Positions 1 through 12,328 of a DNA stretch of 64,000 nt are shown here, piece after piece. The stretch covers positions 124,001-188,000 of the forward strand of contig JAFKAC010000067.1 in the NCBI GenBank assembly GCA_025766275.1. Direction: 5' to 3'. The notes under the pieces are model-generated. The model was not told the origin of the DNA. It saw only the letters and a program-made list of their open reading frames with translations, and ran no database searches. Position 1 is the stretch's first letter. Each line of letters opens with the position of its first letter. This DNA comes from Lactarius indigo (lineage: Eukaryota > Basidiomycota > Agaricomycetes > Russulales > Russulaceae). A program made the translations under genes and the position numbers.

Positions 1-3000
1 TGTGGGGTAAAAGGTACGGAGGTTTGTCCCTTCTAGCCATACTTGGTCCCCTTGCTGATAAGGTGTGAACCCCGTTTTTCCTCGTTGCACCATGAGGCGT
101 TGTGCGTGGTTGATACTGTCCTGGGCGTGTTGTCGGAGTACTAGTAGATCTTCTAGTCGTTGATCTACTGCTGGACTACTTGATGGTTTGGGTGTCCACA
201 TTGTCCGTGGTTCCCATCCCATAATGAGCAAGAATGGGGAATGTTTGGTCGTAGTGTTCGTCCAGGAGTTGTGTGCAAATTGTGCCATGGGTAGTAGTTC
301 TGCCCAGTTGTCTTGCTGCAGGTTACACCAGTGTCATAGGTACTGTTCCAGCCATTGATTAGTGTGTTCTGATTGTCCATCTGTTTGGGGGTGATACACA
401 GATGAGACATTTTGCTGTATTCCCAGGGTTTTGCACAGTTGCCTCATGAAAGTGGATGCAAATCTGGGGTCTCGATCGGATATGATTTTTCGGGGTAGGC
501 CGTAATGGGGGTATACGTGTTGGAGATAGAGTTTGGCCACTCCTTCTGATGTTATGGTTTCATTACAGGGGATGAATATTGCTGCCTTCGAGCAGTTGTG
601 ATCAGTGATAGTGAGGATGGAGTCGAATCTGTTTGATTCTGGGAGTTTGACTATGAAGTCCATTGCTACTACCTCGAAGGGTTCAGCCAATGGGTCTGTG
701 GTGATGGGGAATAGGTGTGGCTTTTGTTGGTGGGAGTTGATTTTGTTACTTTGGCATATGGCACACCCTTTGACGTACACTTCTACATCCTTCCGCATGT
801 TTGGCCACCAGAAGTCACGTCGTACTAGTTCTAGGGTGTTTGCGATTCCTGGGTGTCCTGCACTTGGGGTATCGTGGAAAAAGGTGATTACCCCCCACTT
901 AAGGTCGTTGTTTCCCACAACGAGGGCATCACCTTTCCACCATAAGCCGTCGTGTTTTTTCAGGTTGTGGGGTTCGACCCATGGGAGTACAGCAGATTCC
1001 TCCATGTTTTGGGTAATCTGGGTCCATATGTCCATATTGTGCATAGACGTTTGGGTGACTTTCAGGAACACCTCTTCAGGTAGTACCGTAATGTGGTCGT
1101 TATCTGTTGTTCCATCATCATAATCTGGGCGTCTTGATAAGGAGTCTGCTTGGGTATTTTTGGTGCCAGGAATGTGTTTGAGTATGAAGTTGTACTTGGA
1201 GAGCTCCTGGAACTCTTGCACCACTCGTCGACTGATTTTTCTTGGTTCCTTCCAATATTGGAGGTTGGCGTGATCCGTGTGAATGGTTATCAGATGAGGG
1301 GAACCAATGAGGTATGTGCGCCATGTTCATAGGGCCTTGACGATGGCCAGCAATTCCCTATCATAAATGTTGTAGTTGCGTTCTGCTTCGGTTAGTGATT
1401 CCAAATAGAATGCTACTGGGTGTAGCTTTTGGTCTTCTCCCTTTTGGTTTAGTACCACTCCTAGAGCGTAACTTGAGGCATCCACCTCGATTTCAAAGGG
1501 TTGATCCAGTTTTGGGAACAGAAGTACCGGTTCGGAGCTGATTAACTCCTTGATGGTCTCGAATGCTTTTTGTCTAGCATCTGTCCACTCCCATGGGGTG
1601 TCTTTCTTGGTAAGGTCGTGGAGTGGTCTTGCTATCGTGGAAAATCCCCTTATGAAACGTTGGTAGAAGTTGCAGAAGCCTAGGAAGGCTCATACTTCCT
1701 TTAGGGATTTTGGTGCCTTCCAATCCTGTACACCTTGTACTTTTACTGGGTCCATTCGCAGTTTGCCACGTCCAATGATCAGACCTAGGTACTCCACTTC
1801 ATAGACCTCGAATACGCATTTTTCTGGTTTAATATATAGGTTGTGTTCATCACATAGGTCTAGGACACGGTGTAGAACTCATCGATGGTGGGTTCGGTCA
1901 TCTGCCGTTGTGATTAGGATGTCATCCATGTAGACAATGACTTCTCCAGTCAATACCAGTTCCCAGAATATGGTGTCCATCATGGTTTGAAAAGTGCTGG
2001 GGGAATTGGTGAGGCCAAAGAACATAACCCGAGGTTCGAATAGTCCTTGGTTGGTTTTGAATGCCGCCTTCCACTTGTCGCCCAGTTTAATCCAAACATT
2101 GTTGTACCCCCATCGGATATCAAGCTTAGAGTAAAGTCGTGCTTCTCGAATCCGATTGATAAGTTTGGGGATTAAGGGGAGTGGGTAGTGGTTCTTCATG
2201 GTGAGTTCATTGAGGCGACAATAATCCTGTACCGGTCGTAGTTTCCCATCCTTCTTCTTGATGAAAAAGAAGGGCGAAGCATAGGGGGATTTCAAAGGTT
2301 GGATGTACTTTTTGTCCAGGTGTTCGGTTATGAATTCGGACAACTTTTCGGTTTCAGGGATCGTGAGTGGGTATACTTTGCAGTCCATGGTTTCAGGGGC
2401 ATTCAGAATAAGATCAATAGCGTGGTCCCACGTTTGTGATGGGGGGAAACGTTGAGAGGCTTCTTCGCTGAAAACCTTGCTGTGTCTGCGATATTCTTCA
2501 GGAATGAGTTCTTCAAAGGTCTTCTGCGGCTTTTTGGCTGCCTCTTGCTGTGCAAGTTCCAATGCCGTTGTGGTTTTTCGTATTCTGATGTGGGGGTCTC
2601 CCTCCCCTTCTAATTGTTCCCAAGCCCATTTGTCAAGTTGGTACATCTCCAACACCTTAATGGTGGCTTCCGTAGGTGTGGCTTCATCTGACAGATTAAG
2701 GCTGGTGATTATCACTGGTTGGAATTCTTCGTCTAGTGTGGTGTCTCGCCAGTGGAACTTTGGTTCGAAAGCTGTGAACCAGGGGTATCCTAGAATAACT
2801 TCGTCGTTTCCGAGGTCGGTAATAAGAAATCGGAGGTTTTGAGTTGTCCCTCCCATCTTGACAGTTAGATCGGTGAAGGAGGTAATTTCTCCTCCTTGGT
2901 TATGGGTTCCATCCACATTCCATATCTTAATGGGTCGCTCTGTGGCTAGCCAGGTGATCTTCAACCTTTTCAAGAGGTTTGTGCTTATAAAATTGTCAGT

Positions 3001-3069
3001 TGCTCCAGAGTCCACGAGGACATTTCGTTCGGCCGTTGCGTGTGCAGATTTGAAAAGTACTGGAATTCA
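1..3069 (-). pseudogene. gypsy A1 pol (protease, RT, RNase H, integrase), broken
   Basis: Pol polyprotein of the A1 copy. In order on the minus strand: aspartic protease with DSGATDNF (near 3010), reverse transcriptase with LDIRWGYNN (near 2120) and YMDD (near 1935), RNase H with EIEVDASSYALG (near 1480), integrase with a zinc HHCC region (CAICQSNK near 760), then the core with [15 protein letters not shown] and GQSEHTNQ. The frame is broken by in-frame TGA codons near 3060, 1879, 1690 and 1333. At the stop near 1690 copy A2 has CGA (Arg), so that stop fits a CpG C-to-T change. The C-terminal part and the chromodomain are beyond the window edge. Confidence 0.92.
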
Positions 3070-3131
3070 CATAGATCGGAATCTGCTATTGTACACACTA
3101 AGTTTTAATGCTCTAGCCCAGGCCGCCGGGT

Positions 3132-4828
3132 TCAAGCATTCAGAAAATCCTTCTTCTGGCCAAACAGTTTGTCCACCATTAATTCTCGTACTTCTGGGGT
3201 TTGAGCGAATAACGCCGCTACTTGAGCATCCGCTTGTTCTTCATTAGAAAGGGGGCATGATGTGGTCATGGAGATAGTGGCGGTTGTAGGGGCACTGGTC
3301 GTGGGAGTCGTAGTTTCGGTTGCTTTGATGGTAGTGGACTTTTGAGGGCAGTTACAAGAAATGTGTCCTTGGCCTCGACAGCGGAAGCACCTTCCTTCTT
3401 TCTGCAGTTGCAGTTTTTTGGTGTCTGTTAGGGCGGCTCTTGCTCTTGTGCGACTGACATCCATCGCATTGGGGTCTCAGTTTTTGTTCAGTGCCGACAG
3501 CCACTGGTCACGGGATATTCCCCCTCGTTTGTTGTTTCCTCCTTTCGTAAGTTTGTCTTTCAAAAGGAGGTATTCGGCTTGTTGCAGTGTTACGGCTGCT
3601 TTCCAGTCATCCCATGTGATTGGATGGTGGAATTTGATTGCATTCACAATGAGAGCATTGGGAAGTCCCTTCTGGAAGATCTCTAGTGTGGTGGCTTCGT
3701 CTTTATTGTATCCCGCTTTGTTAGTGAGGTTTGAGAATTTGGCGATGTATGTATCGATATCTTCTTTCTCCATTTCTCCATTTTGGATGGAGTGTCGGGC
3801 TTTCTGTTGTTGTGTGGTATTGGTGTAGGCTTGAATGAATCGTGCCTCGATAGTGTCCCAGAGGTTTTCTTCGTTTAGGGCTACTCCTGCCACTAGTTGG
3901 GCGACAAGCCATTGGATCTGTTCTTCGACCCAATCATCCACAAGGGGGCCTCGGATGTAGGAAAGGAGGGTCATTGCACGGGAGTACGGGACCACCAGCT
4001 GTTGCACGGTGGGGTTCATTCCTCGATAAAGGGAGAAGGCATTGAGGAACGCCCGACTTGATTCCCGATCTCCTGTAAACTCTGGCAGGGCATTTCCTCC
4101 GAGTCTCCCGTTAAGGCTGCACCTCCTCCTCCTGCAGCTGCGCCTCCACCTCCAGGCGCGCCGCCTCCGCCTCCACCTCCAGGCGCACCGCCTCCACCTC
4201 CAGGCGCACCGCCTCCACCTCCAGGCGCACCGCCTCCACCTCCAGGTGCACCGCCTCCATGATGGCCTCCTGGGCCTCCCGAAGGGCCGCTTCTGCCTGC
4301 CGGTGCACTTCCTCCCACAGGATGTCCTCCACTACCTGGAGCAGCTGCAGAGGAGGACGTTCCTCCACTGGGTTGGCCACTTCCTGACTGAGTGAGAGTG
4401 GTTGCGAGTTGGGTTTGGGTGGTGGACATGTTGGCATATGATGCGAAGTCAACTGTTCTGGTGATAGTAGGTGTGAGAGTGGGGTCTGGGTTTTCGCTAT
4501 CTGAGTCGGGTTCTGCAACGTCAGAGTCAATATCGATGCCTTGTATTTGGGCTTTCCCTGGTCTGAGTCCAAGGGAAGCGGGTACTGGTTTGATTGAATA
4601 CCAAGAGTTTTTTTTGTCTGAATAGGCGATGTAGGCCCAGACGTGTTGGTCTTTGATATATTCGATGGGTTCGTAGGTGTTTTTGTCGGGGTCAAAGACG
4701 TAGTAACCTGTGTTGTGAGTGTTCCTCCAAGTGGCCATTCCTTTGATCGAGGATCGGAGGTCGTTGTCGGTGTGTCGTTCCAGGTATTCCTGGACAAACT
4801 TGGTTTGGCTTTGGCTGGTGAGAGCCAC
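3132..4828 (-). pseudogene. gypsy A1 gag, frameshifted
   Basis: Gag of the A1 copy. It has an N-terminal domain (YLERH, then SIKGMATWRNT), a Ser/Pro linker, a Gly-rich stretch built from GGGGAP repeats (DNA about 4140-4260), a capsid-like helical region and one CCHC zinc knuckle (CFRCRGQGHISCNC near 3370). Against copy A2 one base is missing near 4110, which throws the frame, and a TGA interrupts near 3477. As in A2, the conserved reading frame begins with GTG rather than ATG at 4828-4826. The gag stop here is TGA, where A2 has TAA, and pol overlaps the end of gag in the -1 frame. Confidence 0.88.
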
Positions 4829-4849
4829 GGTGTGAGAGACTAGACTTAA

Positions 4850-5422
4850 TGTAACGCCACTACAGGGGCGTTGTGTATGACCTGTACAAAGTCAGTCGAG
4901 ATTCGGCAACACAAGCTCTAGGGCTTGGTTTCAGTAGAATGATGCACAAGGATCACAAGGACATTAGTCACTTGGATTGTAGAGGAGGGCCAAGACTCGA
5001 AGGTCTGGCAAAGGCAAAGGGGCTCGCGAGACAGTGAAGAGCACAGAGGCGTTCAAGTGTAGTATTACACAAGAAGTCTAGTCTACCATACAAGCTAGAT
5101 AGGACTAGGTTTAAATAGATAAAGGGTTGTATGGTGAGTACAAACAGATGGCGCCATCGCCAGTCTTGGAACAAGTAAGAAGACATAAAGGGAACAAAGG
5201 GGAGTTGTACTAGGAATAATGGTGAATCACACGGGGTCATGCGTGAGTGAGGACACAACGGAAACTAGCACATGTCGAACTTTATCGGAAGAGAACATCG
5301 ATAAGTAGGGCACATGATAGGAACCGGAGAAACGTAAGGTCTGTGTAATCGTACAGGGCTCGTATAGTATAGGGAAAGGAACAGTAGCATGCGAAAGAAC
5401 GAGTCCGGAGAAAATTGTAACA
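4850..5422 (-). repeat. 5' LTR of gypsy A1
   Basis: This 573-bp LTR is homologous to the two 585-bp LTRs of copy A2. Read on the minus strand it opens TGTTACAATT and closes in GGCGTTACA, next to the 22-base leader before gag. It keeps the TATTTAAA-like promoter block but has diverged from A2 through small indels and many transitions. Confidence 0.9.
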
Positions 5423-6681
5423 GTGGTAGAGCGTACAGGGGTCCATAATACACCGGTTTACCTCGTCCCTCAGTAGCAACTTGTTGATAAGTGACCCTTG
5501 CGCACTTAGCAGCTCATACAGACCGGACTTGCAGCATGGACTGCTTTAGATTAGATTAATTGGACTTGTAGATTACATAGATTTGATCTAAACAATCTAA
5601 CACTTATCATTGTGTCATGTATGACATCACTGTACAATGACATCGTGTAGACTACTCTGGACTCTTCATTGTACTTCATCCTTTGTTCTCCTTTTAGCAA
5701 TATCCTTATTGTAATGTCACTATGATATCATTCTTGTCTAGACTCTCCTTGTTCTGCACTCCTTGTTCTCCATTAGCACACTCCTTTGTCCCACATGTAG
5801 AACAACATCCCTTGTACTCTGTGACCCTATGTTACTTCTCTTGTACTAGTGTCACTCTCCTGTATAGTATAAGTAGTAGGCTTGTATGCTCCTGGTCCAC
5901 ATCAGTTCCTCACTGTTGTGTGCCAGGTATGTTTCCTCTTCTCCAATGTGATATCAGTTCCTCACTGTTGTGTGCCAGAACACTTCTGCTTCTGCTTTAC
6001 CTTGCTAGATTTCGTGTTGCTGCTTTCCAGCCACCCAGTCTATCTCACCACAGAACACTTTGTCCCTCTGTGAGTATGCTATCTATGTGTGCTGTTCATC
6101 ACGACTACAATGGGTCTATCACGTTGGTCGATGAGGAACTGTAGATATGGCGTGTTACGCCGAGTTCTGTCTGTGAAGGGTATCTCCATCTGATAGTCGT
6201 TAGTAGGTAAAATGACCTTCCAGTCTCCAGTTGGCATTGCCACCGAGTTTAGCAGCGGGATCAGCCTACTAATCCCCTGCGGGTTAGCTGGTCGCAGTGG
6301 AAGCGGATGAGTGCCAACTGGCATGGCAGGGATGGTGGGTGCTGGCAGCGGTGGTAGAGAGAGTTCGGGGGACTGAGGTCCTTCCCAAAGCTCGTCCTCC
6401 TGTTCTTGCTGAGCGATCTGCTCAAGTGCCTCGCGCATAAGTCGCTGTCGGCGATTGGTGCGTGCCTGAGAGTGTTGATGGTGAAGTCCCTGGGAGGTGA
6501 TATACGTGCTAAGCCCCCACATATCTTCACGGGATCGAGGTGAGTTAAGCAGGGCATTATATGTCTCACTGATGTTGGCCCATTGTTTGACTTCTCGGTT
6601 AATCTGAGTGCGAATGTACCCAGGAATGTCATCATCGGTTATCCAAGGGTACTGAGGCGGGTGTTGTACAGGAGGGTCCAT
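5423..6681 (-). pseudogene. gypsy B third ORF (post-integrase), split by a solo LTR
   Basis: An ORF downstream of the integrase chromodomain, with its main block at 6102-6681 and a continuation at 5423-5481 beyond the solo LTR 5482-6101. The protein opens MDPPVQHPP, has DDDIPGYI near residue 18 and a Pro/Leu-rich centre (SPELSLPPLPAP), then IVV reading across the insertion into PVYYGPLYALP. The spacing and the last block resemble the third ORFs of families A (51377-52840) and E (34287-35444). I see no signal peptide or membrane segment, so an envelope role is not supported. The function is unknown. The 3' half is lost where A1 begins. Confidence 0.6.
5482..6101 (+). repeat. Solo LTR, family LTR2 (copy a)
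   Basis: This 620-bp LTR starts TGTTGATAAGTG and ends TGTTCATCA. The flanks are CAACT and CGACT, a 5-bp target duplication with one transition. It has a TATA-type block (TATAAG at 5868-5873). Downstream a 26-bp block beginning ATCAGTTCCTCACTG occurs twice (near 5902 and 5952). No internal coding region of this family occurs in the window. Confidence 0.9.
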
Positions 6682-6709
6682 TGTCGTGTTGATGCTGTTG
6701 ATGGTTAGT

Positions 6710-8224
6710 CACATTCACTCGTTATACTCATGGATAAGTGCAGGAGCGTGTATATTTGTAACTGGTTCTCAGCTATCGTGTGCGGCCGTGAACCCTTTCC
6801 AACGTACGAGATACTGCAGCGTTTTTCGACGTCCGTGGAGTTGGAAGTCGAGAAGGTTTTCCACTTCCCACTCTTCATGGCCGTCTATAAGGTCCGGGGG
6901 TGGTTCTGAAATGGTAGCTCCGTTCTTGATGGTCTGTTTGAACGGGGTTAGCAACCCAGCATGGAATACATTATGGATATGCCAGTTTGTGGGTAATTGG
7001 AGTTGATAAGCTATGTCGGAGATGACTCTAGTGATCAGGAATGGACCATATCATTGGGTGGCGAGCTTCGCGGTGGGATGTGTCGTTTTCAGATTGGTGG
7101 CTTCGAGCCAGACTTGATTGCCAATCCGATAAGGCTGATATCCCGTTTCTTGTACCCATTGCGTTTGAGCGGCCTTCATGGCTTCTCTGGCTTGTTGTCA
7201 GACTTCTGTAAGTTGGGTTAATCGATCATTTGCGAGTGGTGACGTGGTGTGGATAGTGGCAGGTTGGTGAACACGGGGGATGAAACCAATGAGTAGCTCA
7301 AATGGAGCCCTTTTGGTGGTTTCCGACACCCATGCATTCAGCATGTACTGTGCTATGGGTAGCCAGTGGGCCCATGTATCCTGTCGGTAGTTAGCGTAGA
7401 TCTGTAGGTACTGCTCGAGTCATTGGTTTGTTCTTTCCAACTGTCTGTCGGATTGTGGGTGATAAGCCATACTGATGTTTTGCTCGATATGCAACGTTTT
7501 GCACATGGCCTTGGAAATGGCAGCGGTAAAATGGGGATCTCTATCTGAAATGACCTTTCACGGGACACTGTAATGGGGTAGAACGAATCACACGTATAGT
7601 GCGGCTATTTGATCCGCATCATCTGTCTCCCGGCAAGGAATGAAAACAGCTGCCTTCGAGCAGCTCTGGTCTGTGATTGTCAATATTGAGTCATAGCCAT
7701 CCGATTGTGGTAGTTTAATGATAAAATCGAGGGCTATGACCTGGAAGGGTAGATTGGCGATAATGGTATTTTTTGTTGTCCTGGTAGGTTTTTGTTGGAC
7801 TGGCAGGTGAAACATCCCGTTATGTAGTTAGCAACATCTGTTTTCATCTTGGGCCACCAATAGTGTTTTTGAATGTGTATAAGTGTTTTGGTGATTCCGG
7901 GATGACCTGCTGTAATTGCATTGTGAAAGGATGCGATCACCTCCCGTCTAAGGGGGAGATCATCCGTGATCACCAAACGTGCTTGGTGGAAGAGCAACAG
8001 GGAATCTGGGAGGTCTGTGGTGAGACAGAAGTGTACAGTCCAGTCCAGGGGGAGACCGGTCAGCTGTGCTTGTCGACAGCAGTCATCGAGCGTGGTGACC
8101 TGAGCGGTGTTAATGAAGTATGAAGATGGAAGGACGATAACGTTGGTGTTGTCATTGTCAGTTGTGACAAACAAGGGGTGGCAAGAGAGCGCGTCGGCAT
8201 GTAAGTTAGGTCCCGGAACATGCT
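6710..8224 (-). pseudogene. gypsy B integrase with chromodomain, broken
   Basis: C-terminal part of gypsy B pol. From 8224 downward: the HHCC zinc region (HNAITAGHPG, then CFTCQSNK near 7795), the core with LDFIIKLP and ITDQSCSKAAVF (near 7680), a target-DNA-binding strand region, and a chromodomain around 6770-6960 (PPPDLIDGHEEWEVE, then YLVRWKGF). Chromodomains of this type direct gypsy integration to heterochromatin marks in fungi (family knowledge). Several TGA and TAA codons interrupt the frame (near 7815, 7570, 7436 and 7200). The upstream RNase H is separated by the solo LTR 8225-8958. Confidence 0.85.
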
Positions 8225-8958
8225 TGTCATGAACTCCCCTGTTACCTTTCTTTTTCCATCCCTATCCGATCTATGCCCTTTCTTTGTGGTTACCTTCTTA
8301 AACCTATGTTTCTCGGTTATCTGATTGTTCTAGCACCTTCTGTGCTATTTTTGTTCATCCTTCTCCTGCCTTGCTGGCATGACACCATCTTGCACGATGA
8401 TGACACCACCTTGCCAGCACATATCTTTCTATCTATAGCAACCAGTAGCACTATGCGCTCAGGCGCAATCCTGTACTATATAAGGAACCCTGTAGTGCGC
8501 CTTAGCTCCTTAGCTTTGGCTTAATCAACTATCTGCGTTGTATCTCCATTGACTCCTTGAGTGCCTCAGTCCCTTCAGCACTCAAGCCCTTGACCCTGAA
8601 CCCTTGACCCTTATCCCCTTTGGGTCATTCCCCTCTCAGCCTCTGTGCAGGCTCCCCCTTGACTTCGCTCTTACCCTCTTCCTGTCTTACTGGTCAGCCC
8701 AGTGACACGTGACCTTTGGACTTAGGCCACCGAGCTCGTCCATTGCTACAGACTCAGTCACCTTAGCACAAGGGGCTGTTACAGAAGGACCTTCCCACCT
8801 CATCATAGGGGGATCGCCACAGACTCAGCTACCTTAACATAGGAGCTGTTACAGAGGACCTTAGGAGTCGTTGCACACAGTGCCGATCTGACTTGGCTAT
8901 TGACTGCCACGTGACAGGAAGCCATTACAGAAGACCACGCCCCCGCAGAGGCGTGACA
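8225..8958 (+). repeat. Solo LTR, family LTR9
   Basis: A 734-bp segment opening TGTCATGAAC and closing GGCGTGACA, with inverted ends TGTCA/TGACA. It is flanked on both sides by ATGCT, a perfect 5-bp target duplication, and it sits inside gypsy B pol between RNase H and integrase. It contains a TATA box (TATATAA at 8477-8483). No internal region of this family is present. Confidence 0.9.
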
Positions 8959-8963
8959 ATGCT

Positions 8964-10824
8964 GTAGTCGCAAGTCATAATCGGCAAGGATGTTGATGAG
9001 CTGTGCAACATGCCAGTTAATGTGTTGAGGGGAGCGATAGTGAAGGAGATTGGTGTGGTTGGTAAGAACAGTGACCGGGTGGTGGCAGGCAATGAGTAGG
9101 TGTCACCAATGTTCTAGACCCCTGATGAGGCCGAGAAATTCGCAATTGTAAATGTCGTAGTTACGTTCCATGGGTGAGAGAGATTGTGAGAAGTAGCCAA
9201 CAGCTTGTTGTTTGTTGTGATCATCCGGCTGTGTTAGAATTGTGCCGATTGTGAAAAGAGAGGCATCTGTCTGAAGCTGATAGGGTTTGTCGGTGTCGGG
9301 TTGTTGGAGGGCATGTTGAGAGCAGGCAGCGCGAAGAAGAGTGTTGAGTGCCATTGTACACTCTGCAGTCCATACGAAGGGAACATCTTTTTGTAACAGA
9401 TGCGTGAGGGGTTGTGCGAGATGCGCATATTGTGGTATGAATGGTCGTTGGTAGCCTAGAACGCCAAGGATAGATCAAACTTGCTTAACAGACTGTAATG
9501 TTCGTGGCCAGTCATGAAGTCCGGAGACTTTGTCCTGTCCCATATGGATACTCCTGGACGATATTGTCATACTGAGGTAGTCCATTTTGGTCTGTTCAAA
9601 CTCACACTTGGAGAGTTTAAGAAAGTAACTCTCGTCGTGCAGTACTTGGAGGACTTTGTTGACAAGTAGTTGGTGTCACACGAGATTGTGCATGGTGGCG
9701 ATAAGAATGTCGTCCATGTAGATGAACAGTTCCGTCGGGAATTGATTAAGTAGCGAGCAAAAGATCCGATTCATAGCCCTTACAAACATTGCTGGTGAGT
9801 TCGTGAGCCCAAAGTACATTACCATTGGTTCGAAAAGACCGCGTGGCATTTTGAAGGCGGCTTTCCACTGATCACCATCTTTGATGTGGATGTTGTTATA
9901 GCCCCACCGTATATCGAACTTGGTGAATAATGTTTTGTCGGCAAGGCGATCCAAAATATTAGAGATCAACAGGATCAGATATGTATCTCGGACTGTAATT
10001 TTATTCAAAGGTTTATAATCTTGGACGGGTCACAACTTCCCATCTTTCTTCTTAAGAAAGAAGAAAGAGGAGGCGTAGCATGACTTTGATTCTCAGATAT
10101 TTCCTTTGGCAAGGTGTTCCATAAGGAACTCATCGAGGTGCTCCAGTTCTTTTGCGTTTAGCGGGTAGATTTTGCATTGAAGGGTGGCGGGTGCGTCCAG
10201 TGTCAAGGTGATCATGTGATCGTCAATCCTTTCTGGTGGGAAATGTTGAGCGGCAGTTTCTGAAAATACCTCAGCATGCGACTCATACTGCACTGGTAGG
10301 CCCGCTTCCTGTTTGTCATGTGCGAAGCGTTCTGCCATCTGCTGGGCGATATTGTTAATTTCTACAGTGCTCTTGTACTCCATGATACATTGTTCACCTA
10401 TCAAGACGTTCTTCCTCCAGTCTATTTCAGGTCCTGTGGCTTTGAACCACGGGTGGCTGAGGATTACTCGAGGTCTGCCCAGGGTTGTGACGTATAATCA
10501 GGTGTGGTACGTGTGTAATCCTGTTTGAATGCTGACAGGACAGGCCTTTGTGATGCGTCCTGCCTGGTTCATTGTACCATCAACATTATATGCTTGTCGT
10601 ATGGGAATGTCAATTGTGGTCATATGAAGCACCTGGGCTAATGTGCTATCGATAAAATTGTCGGATGTGCCAGAGTCAAGCAAGGCGTTGGTGAACCGGG
10701 GTTCATGGTTGGTGTGGAGTTGAATTGTGAGTGTTGAAGCTGTATCCCTGTTTGTCGCATTGATAGATACTGCCGTGAAGTCGTCGTCCTCGTCATCCAT
10801 GCCTGCCATAATCAACATCTCCAA
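8964..10824 (-). pseudogene. gypsy B protease, RT and RNase H, broken
   Basis: Central pol of gypsy B. The protease block has LLDSGTSDNFID (near 10660), followed by YNVDGTMNQAG. The RT begins near 10150 and carries KFDIRWGYNNIHI (near 9930) and the catalytic IYMDDILIAT (near 9710). RNase H follows at 9103-9354 (LQTDASLFTIG, then ERNYDIYNCEFLGLIRGLEHW). Frame breaks occur near 10497, 10092, 10031, 9675 and 9477. The RT catalytic motif is intact even though the gene is dead. Confidence 0.85.
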
Positions 10825-10999
10825 AACTATGCTTCATCGTTCCTCTGGATCTAACCCCAACAAGGTCGCGACCAACGCGTCTTTCATTGGTGCGGGAGTT
10901 TTTGATGAGGTTTCTGTCAGAGCAACAGTACTGGCTGCGGTGGGAGTCTGTACTTCGTTAATCTGACTGATCACAGGTTTCTTCTTTGGGCAGTCATGG

Positions 11000-12175
11000 G
11001 ATAGATGTCCATGTTGTTTGCATCAGAAGCAGAGACCTTCTCTTCGGCATCGTTCCATTTCTTGAAGTTCCTGTGGGGTGTGTTGTCGGGGGATGAACGT
11101 TGTGGTGGCATCGACATCCATTGGAACTACGTCATTTCGTGATATTTGGCGTGGGGTCGTCTTTGGTGGTGGTGGTGCCATTTTACCAATGGAGGCGATA
11201 TGGTTAGTGATGGTTTGGTACCATTGAACCTCTTCTTGTGTGGCCTCCTTCCAATCCTCCATGGTGACAGGCATTTTTGCTCTTTTTAGACATGCGACCA
11301 GCAATCCTTTCTTTAGGCCACGGCTGAAGAGGTCCACCATTCCTTTAGCGGTGGTGTCCACTCTGTGGCTTCGGCTAGTTGCTTGAAGTTAGCTATATAC
11401 TCGTTGATGGCATCTCCGGTCATGGTCAGGGTGGTCAGCCAAGTGTAGGCGTTTTGTTGGCTAAGCGTGTCCATCCAAGCATTTTTAAAGTCGGCTACAA
11501 AGTCAGTCCAGAGTACTTTGTTGGTCTCCGCAATAGGTGTGACGGGTCATTGATTTTTGCCTCTAGCTTTCTATCTTGACTTTGATTCCAGCTCTCCACC
11601 GCGGGTCCTTGGATAAGGGTGACGGCCAACGCCACTCGTTGGTAGGGGCTAACCATATGCTCATTGGTGTGGTTTACTCGCTGGAACTGATTAAACTCGT
11701 GCAGGGACTGTGTACTGCGAGATCGGGTTCCATCAAAAAACGTGGGTGTGGCACCTTGGAGGGGGCCGTTCGTTGTGCTGGTGGCACTGCCTGATCCGGA
11801 TCCACTGGCCATGGTTGTTGTTGGTACAATTGTCGGTTGGAGGTAGGTGTGAAAGGCTGGGGGAGGTGGTTGCAGCGATTTTCACTTTCCTTTTCATTTA
11901 AGGGAGGCAACTGCTAGTCGGTGAGTGTGCCAATTGTAATCAGGCGTCGTTTGTGGTTCGGTTCTGACTTGTAGTCCCCAGTGGTGAGGTTGTTCCACTT
12001 GTGCACTGTTGTATGTGGCCCAACCAGGGTAGTCTAATAGGACTTCGTACCACGCGTTCTCGCTTTCAAAATATTCAACATCAAGGCTAGGATCGGGTGC
12101 GCGTTCAAGTGTGTAACTTTGGTGGTGTTGCCAGACGAGGTTGGTGATGTGTAGATTGGTGAGGTTCGGGGTCAT
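11000..12175 (-). pseudogene. gypsy B gag, broken
   Basis: Gag of gypsy B, starting with ATG at 12175. The N-terminal domain (HITNLVWQHHQSYTLE, then WYEVLLDYPGWA) ends in a stop near 11894. The capsid-like region resumes at 11812 (GATPTFFDGTRSRS, then YQRVALAVTLIQGPAVESW) and again at 11361. One CCHC knuckle lies near 11000-11040 (CKQHGHLSHDC), with a stop inside the knuckle just before the second Cys pair member. In contrast to family A, this gag does have an ATG start. Confidence 0.8.
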
Positions 12176-12328
12176 TTGTCTTAGTACCAGTCACTTTTCG
12201 GTACTATCCTGTAGATTGTTTGCTGGTTCAATGTAAGCAAAGTTATTGTCGGGTGCTTCCGCCAGTGTGTCAGGTTTGTGCAGACTCTTTGCGCTGAGTC
12301 CGATAGCAGAGTAGTGGGTCTACTCTTA

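Larger units (their letters stand above)
1..5422 (-). mobile_element. Ty3/gypsy retrotransposon A1, 3' end cut by window
   Basis: A minus-strand Ty3/gypsy element with a 5' LTR at 4850-5422, then gag, then pol running off the window edge within the integrase C-terminal region. It aligns along its whole length with the better preserved plus-strand copy A2 at 45551-53459: same gag N-terminus, same DSGATDNF protease site, same RT and integrase blocks. It carries several stops and at least one frameshift, so it is dead. It lies directly against the ORF3 remnant of gypsy family B, which suggests it inserted into B. The base block GTGGT next to the LTR would be half of its target duplication, but the other half is outside the window. 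Confidence 0.93.

Noticed and set aside
4140..4260. CRISPR-like array
   Set aside because: The repeats are directly tandem without unique spacers, lie in a gag coding frame, and the context is eukaryotic.
4042..4395. Plus-strand ORF rich in Leu, His and Arg opposite gypsy A1 gag
   Set aside because: It is the reverse reading of the Gly-rich minisatellite of gag and has no independent support.
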